From Thalassobacillus_A hwangdonensis (GTDB lineage Bacteria > Bacillota > Bacilli > Bacillales > Halobacillaceae), in the NCBI RefSeq assembly GCF_042675915.1, contig NZ_JBHTKL010000001.1, forward strand, positions 1,178,001-1,242,000: a stretch of DNA of 64,000 nt, given 5' to 3'. Below are positions 26,539-32,943 of the stretch, one piece after another. Position 1 is the stretch's first letter. Each line of letters opens with the position of its first letter. The notes under the pieces were generated by a model. It was not told the DNA's origin and did not search any database. It worked only from the letters and a program-made list of their open reading frames with translations. The position numbers and the translations under genes are program-made.

Positions 26539-28012
26539 TTTAGCAATTTTACCAATCGTCATCCCACTGATCGTGGGAGTCCTGCTTGCTTTCTTCAATA
26601 AGAGGCTCCCGATTGTACGTACATTTGCAAAAATCTTTGCTATTGCTAATCTCGCAACTGTCGCCTATATCTTTTATACAGTAAAGACACAAGGCTCAAT
26701 CATACTGGAAACAGGTGCTTGGAAAGCACCATACGGCATCATCATTGTCGCTGACATGCTCTCGATCACGCTTGTACTCACAACGAACATCATTGCAGTT
26801 GCGGCAGCATTCTACGCACCGAAATCGTTAAGTGATAAGCAGGAGTCGTTTTACTTCTACACCTTCTTCTTCTTACTGATTTCAGGTGTCAGCGGGGCTT
26901 TCCTGACAGGTGACCTGTTCAACCTTTTCGTATTCTTCGAGGTACTGCTGATGGCTTCTTATGCCCTGATTGTTTTGGGCGGCGGCAAAGTACAGCTTAG
27001 GGAATCGATCAAATATGTTCTTTTGAATCTGTTTTCCTCCATGCTGTTCGTTACGACCATCTCATTCCTGTACTCCATGCTGGGAACAGTGAATATGGCA
27101 CAGCTAGGAGAACGGATCCAGCAAGTGGAAGACCAAGGGACATTGACCATCATCGGAATACTGCTTTTCTTCGTCTTTGCTACGAAAGCAGCTATCTTCC
27201 CGTTATATTACTGGTTGCCAAAGTCTTATATCGTACCTAACCCAGTCGTTTCTGCCCTGTTCGGTGCATTATTGACCAAGGTAGGAATCTACTCGATCAT
27301 CCGTGTATTCACAGTGATATTCGTTCACGATCAAGGAATTACAAGTCCGTTATTCATCTACCTCGCAGGATTTACGATGATTTTCGGTGTGATTGGCGCT
27401 TTATCTACCAACAACGTAAAGCTGATCATCGCTTACAACATCATTCCTGCAGTAGGCTTCATGTTGATGGGAATCGGAATTTTCACGGAAACCTCCCTAA
27501 GCGGAAGTGTCTACTATCTTGTCCATGACATGATCATCAAGGGTGCATTATTCTTCCTTGTCGGTGCACTCGTCACTGTTGCCGGTACATCCGACTTGAG
27601 AAAAATGGGCGGATTGATCCATCAATATCCAGTCTTCGGCTGGCTTTTCTTCCTGGCTTCGCTAGTCTTAGCAGGCATCCCTCCATTCAGTGGATTTATT
27701 GGGAAACTTCTCCTGCTAAGAGGTGGACTTGCGCAGGGAGAGATAGGAATCGTCATTGTCGGATTGATTACCAGCCTATTGATCCTGTTCTCGATGATCC
27801 GTATTTTCATCGGAGCATTCTGGGGCGAAGCTGATGCCTCCCCTAAGAAAACGATCAAACCGATCAACGGATATATGTGGCCGGTAGCAGCATTGCTGGC
27901 ACTATCGGTTCTGCTGGGAGTCGGCGCAGAAGGCGTTTACCCGACAATCCAATCCATCGCTGAATACTTGATGGATCCAGAACTCTATATTGATTCTGTG
28001 TTAAAGGAGTAA
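26531..28012 (+). CDS. mrpD: Mrp antiporter subunit D
   Basis: A 493-residue NuoM/N-like subunit with about 14 membrane helices, thought with MrpA to form the ion and proton paths. It shows GDLFNLFVFFEVLLMASYAL and KAAIFPLYYWLPKSY, both hallmark segments, and the second-half motif IIAYNIIPAVGFMLMGIG. GAGAGGTACTG provides the ribosome site within mrpC. Length and motifs are complete. Confidence 0.95.
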   Translation: MSNLAILPIVIPLIVGVLLAFFNKRLPIVRTFAKIFAIANLATVAYIFYTVKTQGSIILETGAWKAPYGIIIVADMLSITLVLTTNIIAVAAAFYAPKSLSDKQESFYFYTFFFLLISGVSGAFLTGDLFNLFVFFEVLLMASYALIVLGGGKVQLRESIKYVLLNLFSSMLFVTTISFLYSMLGTVNMAQLGERIQQVEDQGTLTIIGILLFFVFATKAAIFPLYYWLPKSYIVPNPVVSALFGALLTKVGIYSIIRVFTVIFVHDQGITSPLFIYLAGFTMIFGVIGALSTNNVKLIIAYNIIPAVGFMLMGIGIFTETSLSGSVYYLVHDMIIKGALFFLVGALVTVAGTSDLRKMGGLIHQYPVFGWLFFLASLVLAGIPPFSGFIGKLLLLRGGLAQGEIGIVIVGLITSLLILFSMIRIFIGAFWGEADASPKKTIKPINGYMWPVAALLALSVLLGVGAEGVYPTIQSIAEYLMDPELYIDSVLKE

Positions 28013-28018
28013 ATGACT

Positions 28019-28495
28019 ATGCCCTTTCAAATTGTATTAAATATCATTATTGCCCTGATGTGGATGTTCCTGAGTGAAAGTTACACGTTCTCCACCTTCT
28101 TCGTCGGATATTTACTGGGGATCATCCTGTTGTTCTTCATGCAGCGCCTGATCCCGGATGCATTTTACATGCGTCGGGTGTTCAAGATCGTTGCATTGAT
28201 CTTCCTGTTCATCCGTGAGCTCGTGTTATCCAACATCGACATCGTCAAGTGGGTGTACAAACCTAAATTGGATGTAGAGCCAGGCATTTTCGCTCTTCCA
28301 ACTGAGCTGAAAAGCAATTGGGAAATCACATTGCTCGCAAATCTGATCTCGTTGACTCCTGGTACACTTTCGATTGCTGTCAGTCATGACAATACTACGA
28401 TCTATATCCATGCGATGGATATCCCGGATGTAGAGCAATCGATCAATGAAATTAAAGAAACCTTTGAAAAAGCGATTATGGAGGTGACACGATAA
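28019..28495 (+). CDS. mrpE: Mrp antiporter subunit E
   Basis: A 158-residue membrane protein, starting MPFQIVLNIIIALMWMFLSE, with N-terminal helices and a cytoplasmic domain containing SLTPGTLSIAVSHDN. The second of two nearby ATGs (28019) is chosen, since AAAGGAG is about 9 bases upstream and family members begin there; the first ATG (28013) is too close. It follows mrpD without a gap. Confidence 0.93.
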   Translation: MPFQIVLNIIIALMWMFLSESYTFSTFFVGYLLGIILLFFMQRLIPDAFYMRRVFKIVALIFLFIRELVLSNIDIVKWVYKPKLDVEPGIFALPTELKSNWEITLLANLISLTPGTLSIAVSHDNTTIYIHAMDIPDVEQSINEIKETFEKAIMEVTR

Positions 28496-28806
28496 TGGCT
28501 GATATTCTGAACACGTCACAATCCGTAATCCATTACGTTTCGATCTTTTGTATGTGTGTCATTTCCATATCGATCATCATGCTTTTGTATCGTGCAGTCA
28601 AAGGTCCGACGAATCCGGATCGTGCAGTTGCACTGGATGCAATCGGAATCAATCTGATGGCACTTGCCGGGTTGATTGCAATCAACCTGTTAACGACGCA
28701 ATTGAACGATGTTGTGCTATTGATCGGTATCTTACTATTCATCGGAACTATTGCCATTGCAAAATTCATAGAAAAGGGTGTTATCATTGAACGGGATCTG
28801 GATTAA
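28495..28806 (+). CDS. mrpF: Mrp antiporter subunit F
   Basis: A 103-residue subunit with three membrane helices and the conserved KGPTNPDRAVALDAIGINLM loop. GGAGGTGACACG precedes the ATG, which overlaps the mrpE stop (TAATG). It overlaps mrpG by about 20 bases. In other species this family is also implicated in bile salt or cholate efflux; here it is part of the Mrp complex. Confidence 0.93.
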   Translation: MADILNTSQSVIHYVSIFCMCVISISIIMLLYRAVKGPTNPDRAVALDAIGINLMALAGLIAINLLTTQLNDVVLLIGILLFIGTIAIAKFIEKGVIIERDLD

Positions 28807-29173
28807 CCTACTAATCGACATCATTGTATGTGTATTCTTATTGAGTGGTACATTCTTCATCCTTTCCAGTTCGATAGGTATTTTGCGATTCCCTGATGTC
28901 TATATGCGGCTGCATGCGACGACGAAAGGAGCCACGTTAGGTGTGGCAGGTATCATGATCGGTGCTTTTTTATTCTTGTATCTTGAGCATGACATTGTCA
29001 GTGGTAAGCTGATACTTGGTCTGATTTTCGTATTACTGACCGCCCCTGTTTCGGGTCATATGATTTCAAGGGCGGCCTACCGGAGTGGTGTCAAGCTATC
29101 AGATAAGAGTGTTAAAGATGATTATGCGGATGCACTAAAAAAAGAGAGACAGAGACAACAGCAGAACAGCTGA
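28787..29173 (+). CDS. mrpG: Mrp antiporter subunit G
   Basis: A 128-residue subunit with three membrane helices and GILRFPDVYMRLHATTKGAT, the family signature, and a charged C-terminal tail. The start is taken as TTG at 28787 with AAAAGGGTG before it; a GTG three codons upstream is the alternative. Last gene of the operon; a strong terminator follows. Confidence 0.92.
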   Translation: MNGIWINLLIDIIVCVFLLSGTFFILSSSIGILRFPDVYMRLHATTKGATLGVAGIMIGAFLFLYLEHDIVSGKLILGLIFVLLTAPVSGHMISRAAYRSGVKLSDKSVKDDYADALKKERQRQQQNS

Positions 29174-29175
29174 AG

Positions 29176-29214
29176 AAAAAGCAGGATTGCCACATCGGCA
29201 ATCCTGCTTTTTTT
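29176..29214 (+). terminator. Terminator of the mrp operon
   Basis: GCAGGATTGC-N7-GCAATCCTGC flanked by an A run and T7, immediately after mrpG. Confidence 0.95.
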
Positions 29215-29260
29215 CGTCGCTCCCCCCGACTACAGTTCGTTCCAATTCGCTCTGGACAGA

Positions 29261-29288
29261 CACTATTCCGCATCTCCTCACATAAAGT
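29261..29288 (+). promoter_or_regulatory. Candidate sigma-E promoter of sigK
   Basis: CACTATT (29261-29267), 13 bases, CATAAAGT (29281-29288), compared with sigma-E KMATATT / CATAnnnT. sigK is first transcribed by sigma-E in the mother cell of B. subtilis, so the position fits. One -35 base and the K position differ. Confidence 0.45.
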
Positions 29289-29330
29289 AAGTAATAGGTG
29301 AAAGCCCAATCAATGAGGAGGTCTGAGTAA

Positions 29331-30062
29331 ATGTCCAGCATACTCGGTTCACTGATTTATCTGTTTAAAGAAACATTGGTATTCATTTCCTACGTCAAGA
29401 ATCAAGCATTCCCTAACCCACTCTCCTCAGATGAAGAAGCGAAGCAGATCGCTTTGATGAATCAGGGAGATGCACACGCGAGAGACCTATTGATTGAGCA
29501 TAATCTACGGCTCGTTGCCCATATCGTAAAGAAGTTCGAAAATACAAAAGAAGACACAGAAGACCTCATTTCAATCGGAACAATCGGACTGATCAAAGGG
29601 ATTGAGAGCTATTCCCCAGATAAAGGAACGAAGCTTGCGACCTATGCAGCGAGATGTATCGAGAATGAAATACTCATGCATTTACGAGCGTTGAAAAAGA
29701 CGAAGAAAGACGTTTCCCTCCATGATCCGATCGGGCAGGATAAGGAAGGAAATGAAATAAGTCTGATCGATATCCTGAAGGCGGAACATGTCGATGTTGT
29801 CGAGCAGATTCAGCTCGATATGGAACTGGAGAAAATCAAAGATTTCATCGGTGTATTGGATGGTCGCGAAAAAGAAGTGTTGATCTCGAGGTATGGATTG
29901 AACGGAGAAAAAGAAAAGACACAAAGAGAAATCGCCAAAGAGCTTGGTATTTCGAGAAGTTATGTATCAAGGATCGAAAAGAGAGCGTTAATGAAAATCT
30001 TCCATGAGTTCTACAAGCATGAACGTGCAAAATTGGGTATCTCCCCTATATCTAATCCATGA
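29331..30062 (+). CDS. sigK: RNA polymerase sporulation sigma factor K (pro-sigma-K)
   Basis: Late mother-cell sigma factor. The 243-residue product begins with a hydrophobic pro-sequence (MSSILGSLIYLFKETLVFIS) removed by SpoIVFB, then region 2 (EHNLRLVAHIVKKFEN, DLISIGTIGLIKGIESY, ARCIENEILMHLRALKK) and region 4 (TQREIAKELGISRSYVSRIE). The reading frame is continuous, with no skin-like prophage insertion as seen in B. subtilis 168. AGGAGGTCTGAG precedes the ATG. Stands alone between the mrp operon and a tiny membrane protein. Confidence 0.97.
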   Translation: MSSILGSLIYLFKETLVFISYVKNQAFPNPLSSDEEAKQIALMNQGDAHARDLLIEHNLRLVAHIVKKFENTKEDTEDLISIGTIGLIKGIESYSPDKGTKLATYAARCIENEILMHLRALKKTKKDVSLHDPIGQDKEGNEISLIDILKAEHVDVVEQIQLDMELEKIKDFIGVLDGREKEVLISRYGLNGEKEKTQREIAKELGISRSYVSRIEKRALMKIFHEFYKHERAKLGISPISNP

Positions 30063-30108
30063 CACAAGCATAGGATAATGTAAATACCGTAGTCAGGGGG
30101 CATTACCT

Positions 30109-30252
30109 ATGTATGGTTACTACCCACCTCCATATCCTCCTTATCCTTATGGAGGAGGACAATGGTATGGTGCACTGATCGTCGTCTTGCTGATCCTGCT
30201 AATCATTTTGGGTGGTTTCTGGTTCTACAACAATCACTATAAGTATTTTTAA
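30109..30252 (+). CDS. Tiny Tyr/Pro-rich membrane protein, YjcZ-like (probable spore protein)
   Basis: A 47-residue protein starting MYGYYPPPYPPYPYGGGQW, followed by one hydrophobic helix (ALIVVLLILLIILGGFWFY) and a short NNHYKYF tail. This resembles the YjcZ family of small sporulation proteins, with an aromatic/Gly-rich head and an ALIVVLxILLII helix. AGGGGGC is 8 bases before the ATG. CATAGGATA at 30069-30077 matches a sigma-E/sigma-K -10 but no good -35 is seen. It directly follows sigK. Family membership is by resemblance; function unknown. Confidence 0.75.
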   Translation: MYGYYPPPYPPYPYGGGQWYGALIVVLLILLIILGGFWFYNNHYKYF

Positions 30253-30292
30253 TTGAATATGCTCGCAGAAACCTAGTAGGCGATGCAAAAGT

Positions 30293-30326
30293 AAAAGCAG
30301 GTGAATGATCTATTCACCTGCTTTTT
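30293..30326. terminator. Bidirectional terminator overlapping the yrhC stop
   Basis: A 14-bp hairpin (AAAAGCAGGTGAAT/ATTCACCTGCTTTT) between the convergent YjcZ-like gene and yrhC. It includes the last codons of yrhC, so the C terminus DEKAGE is encoded inside the stem. Confidence 0.88.
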
Positions 30327-30558
30327 CATCTAGTTCATACAATTGTTTTTGAAAACGGCTCACTTTCAAAGTGAAATAGAACGCAACACCAAGCCCTGTT
30401 ACCGTAAGGGCCATCATCAGTCCTTCAAGACCGTTCTTATACTCGTACATACTGATCAGCGTTCCTATGAATAAATAACTGCTCAAAATGAGTAATGTCA
30501 TAATAAATCGTTTGAAATCATCTATTTTACCTTTAAGTTCTTTGACAGGATTCATCAT
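30310..30558 (-). CDS. yrhC: YrhC family membrane protein
   Basis: An 82-residue protein with two membrane helices (about residues 19-36 and 43-63) and charged ends. It begins MMNPVKELKGKIDDFKRFIM. CAGGAGGTGG places the start at 30558 (a second ATG is at 30555). In B. subtilis yrhC closes the yrrT-mtnN-mccA-mccB-yrhC operon; here it directly follows mtnN. Function unknown. Confidence 0.82.
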   Translation of the reverse strand: MMNPVKELKGKIDDFKRFIMTLLILSSYLFIGTLISMYEYKNGLEGLMMALTVTGLGVAFYFTLKVSRFQKQLYELDEKAGE

Positions 30559-30625
30559 CTGTCCACCTCCTGCAAGTTTCATTGTAACATGGTCTATGAA
30601 TCTTACAGGTGGTAATTACTGTAAA

Positions 30626-31315
30626 CTACAAGTTTCTGATCATCGTCATGATGATTGTAGCTGCATTTTCTGCGGCTTTGACAAGGAATTGATCAAAGGA
30701 TAGCGAAGATTCCTTCCCTGCAATATCAGATAACGCCCTGATGACGACAAACGGTGTGCCGTATTTGAAGCATACTTGAGCAATCGCAGCTGCTTCCATT
30801 TCAGCAGCAATCATTTCAGGGAATCTTTTTCTAACCATCCCTACCCGCGCTTCTTCCTGCATAAAGGAATCTCCTGTTGCAATGATCCCTTTGGCCGCTT
30901 TTGCATCAGTATTCTTAACAGCTTCCATTGCCTTTTCCATCAATGTTTCATCAGCAGCGTACATAGCAGGCATTCCCGGCACTTGACCATACTCATATTT
31001 GAATGCAGTAACATCCACATCATGGTGAGTCACTAATGAGGAGATGACCACATCCCCCACTTCCAATTCCTTTGCAAACCCGCCGGCAGAGCCTGTGTTG
31101 ATGATCTGCTCCGGCTGATATCGTTCATGAAGGACCGTAGCAGCAACCGCAGCGTTCACTTTGCCGATCCCGGATTTCAATAGGACGACATCCTTCCCAT
31201 GAAGCCTCCCTTTTATAAATGGGGTACCAGCTACTTCCTCTTCCTTCTCTACTTCGATGTTCTGTTTTAATAGTTCGATTTCTTCATCCATTGCTCCAAT
31301 GATTCCGATTGTCAT
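30626..31315 (-). CDS. mtnN: 5'-methylthioadenosine/S-adenosylhomocysteine nucleosidase
   Basis: MtnN cleaves adenine from methylthioadenosine and S-adenosylhomocysteine, feeding sulfur and methyl recycling. The 229-residue product has GIIGAMDEEIELL, the INTGSAGGF phosphorylase-fold motif, ATGDSFM and EMEAAAIAQV (substrate binding) with the catalytic Asp in IRALSDIAG. Normal length. GGAAGGGGAT precedes the ATG. The B. subtilis neighbours yrrT, mccA and mccB are absent, leaving yrrS-mtnN-yrhC. Confidence 0.97.
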   Translation of the reverse strand: MTIGIIGAMDEEIELLKQNIEVEKEEEVAGTPFIKGRLHGKDVVLLKSGIGKVNAAVAATVLHERYQPEQIINTGSAGGFAKELEVGDVVISSLVTHHDVDVTAFKYEYGQVPGMPAMYAADETLMEKAMEAVKNTDAKAAKGIIATGDSFMQEEARVGMVRKRFPEMIAAEMEAAAIAQVCFKYGTPFVVIRALSDIAGKESSLSFDQFLVKAAENAATIIMTMIRNL

Positions 31316-31351
31316 GTGTAATCCCCTTCCAGTTCTCTGTGTTGTCTGTAA

Positions 31352-32044
31352 TTATTTTTTATCGTTTTCTACGAGTTCTTCCACCTTGGTAGGTTTATAG
31401 CCCTGACCATCGACCCACTCGACGTAGACACGGTAAGGCTGCGTTTCAGCACTGTCTGTCACTGTCACATTTACTTTCTGAGGACCCATGCCATCGATCC
31501 ACCAGACGATCATGTCGCCAGAACTGATACCTGTCGCTTTACTTACTGCCGCCAGCATTTCGTTCCGGTCCTGTGAGCCTTCATCCCAACTTACCGTATG
31601 CTCTCCTTGCTGCTCCGTACCTACCGGCTGCCAATCTTTTTTAATGACGCGGGAGACATTTTCGTCGTCACTTTCCTCGATGACCGTCTCTCCCTCTTCT
31701 TCACTTCCGGACTCTTCCGCATCTTCATCAGTACCGGCTTCATCTTCTTCATTGGTGCTCTCTTCATCCTCTGAACCCGATTCTACTTCCAGGTCTTCGT
31801 CAGCCTCTTCTGTCTGTTCTTGATTTTCATCCTGCGCTGCTTCCTCTTCTTCTTGCTGTTCCGCAGCATTATTTTCGTCTCCTCCAGCAGATGGTGATTG
31901 CTCTTCATCTCCATTGACGAAAAACATTCCCAGCAGAACAAGAATGAGGATTCCACCTCCACTAATAATCCATTTCATGAGGATGCTGCCTTGTTTTCGC
32001 TTCTCTCTACGATTCATCCGTGTATATGTATCTTTGCGATCCAT
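31352..32044 (-). CDS. yrrS: YrrS family protein (DUF1510), membrane-anchored and acidic
   Basis: A 230-residue protein with a short basic N terminus, one membrane helix (about residues 23-41), a Glu/Asp/Gln/Asn-rich low-complexity stretch of roughly 90 residues, and a conserved C-terminal DUF1510 domain (DMIVWWIDGMGPQKVNVTV). AAAGGAGAG positions the start at 32044. In B. subtilis it is next to pbpI; here a 635-base gap, a 129-bp repeat and a small plus-strand gene separate them. Function unknown. Confidence 0.85.
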   Translation of the reverse strand: MDRKDTYTRMNRREKRKQGSILMKWIISGGGILILVLLGMFFVNGDEEQSPSAGGDENNAAEQQEEEEAAQDENQEQTEEADEDLEVESGSEDEESTNEEDEAGTDEDAEESGSEEEGETVIEESDDENVSRVIKKDWQPVGTEQQGEHTVSWDEGSQDRNEMLAAVSKATGISSGDMIVWWIDGMGPQKVNVTVTDSAETQPYRVYVEWVDGQGYKPTKVEELVENDKK

Positions 32045-32234
32045 AACGACCACTCTCCTTTTTTTCCTGATTTCATTATACAAGAATCGAGCGTTGTTAC
32101 CAATCCTTCAATTCTTACATCTTCTTATCAAATAGACTCTGTAAAAGTCGTTGTTTCATCAAATGTTTATTCAACATTAGTACCGAATATTGGACGAGCC
32201 ACTTTCGAAAATTATAGATCGGTGCCAAATTACC

Positions 32235-32363
32235 GGAAAGGGCGGCTGGTAAACTACTCGCTTTCCTGTGGGGGAGCTGGCGAGCCTCCTCGGTCGTTTT
32301 ACTCCCTGTGGGGTCTCGCCTAGGCCCTTCTCCCACGGGAGTCGAGCAGTTTCCCAGCCGCCC
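32235..32363. repeat. 129-bp structured intergenic repeat, copy 1
   Basis: Identical in 125 of 129 positions (by eye) to 43628-43756, same orientation. The ends pair: GGGCGGCTGG (32240-32249), AAACT and CTCG pair with CGAG, AGTTT and CCAGCCGCCC (32354-32363), 19 base pairs with two mismatches. Inside, CCTGTGGG pairs with CCCACGGG and GGCGAG with CTCGCC, making a long branched rod. It lies in the 635-base gap 32045-32679. The rest of that gap shows no gene or clear signal, apart from the ribosome site of the following small gene. Confidence 0.9.
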
Positions 32364-32679
32364 TCTTTGTATTTCGTGAACAACCCTCACCCTGCATGAT
32401 TTTCAAAAAATTAGTTCCATGTTACGAATGTAGGCACTTTTCAAGATTGAAGAACTGTAAATCGATTTTCCCGTCACCTCCAAGGCTCATACCTGACAAG
32501 GAAACAACTTACCTTAAGTCTTCAGCAAAAGGAACCATTACCGGAAAATCTACATGAGATATACCAGTGCCATCATATAAAAATTTCTTTTGTCGATTAT
32601 TCACTAGTTTTGGAATAGTGGAAGGAAGTTTTACATATCTATCTAATAAATAATTACTAGGATGATGAGGTGATGATAA

Positions 32680-32928
32680 TTGAATTTCGCAACATTCGAT
32701 TCTGTACTGTGGGGGAATGAGAGCTTTGAGCAGATCGGATATGACAAGACTGGGAAACAGCTACATATTTATTTTGTCAATGGATTGATTGGTCAGTTTG
32801 AAGAAGTGGAAGAGATGACAGTTTTCCATTTCCTTATTACGACAGAGAAAGAAGCGTTTATAAAAAAAGTCTTGATGCCAAACTATTCCTATCAACTGAT
32901 GAACAATCCATTGACTGCGCAGCAATGA
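32680..32928 (+). CDS. Small KTSC-like domain protein
   Basis: An 82-residue protein starting (TTG) MNFATFDSVLWGNESFEQIG and containing IGYDKTGKQLHIYFVNGLIGQF, which resembles the KTSC domain (IGYD..L.I.F.NG). The usual KTSC tail is weakly kept (FIKKVLMPNYSYQL). GAGGTGATGATAA precedes the TTG. Convergent with pbpI, 15 bases apart, with no clear terminator. Its role is unknown; KTSC proteins are often small solitary proteins thought to bind nucleic acid. Base composition is somewhat AT-rich relative to the neighbours. Confidence 0.65.
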   Translation: MNFATFDSVLWGNESFEQIGYDKTGKQLHIYFVNGLIGQFEEVEEMTVFHFLITTEKEAFIKKVLMPNYSYQLMNNPLTAQQ

Positions 32929-32943
32929 ACGTACATCCGGCAA

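Noticed and set aside
29331..30062. Skin-type prophage interruption in sigK
   Set aside because: The frame is continuous through both sigma regions, with no attachment-like duplication.
31640..31880. Repeat or assembly error in yrrS (Glu/Asp/Ser-rich stretch)
   Set aside because: Low-complexity acidic linkers are normal for the DUF1510 family, and the frame is intact on both sides.
32115..32390. 91-residue minus-strand frame (GSKTTEEARQLPHRKASS)
   Set aside because: It reads through the structured repeat, and the same residues recur in the frame at 43541-43729 only because the DNA repeats. No ribosome site and no coding constraint, so it is a repeat artefact.
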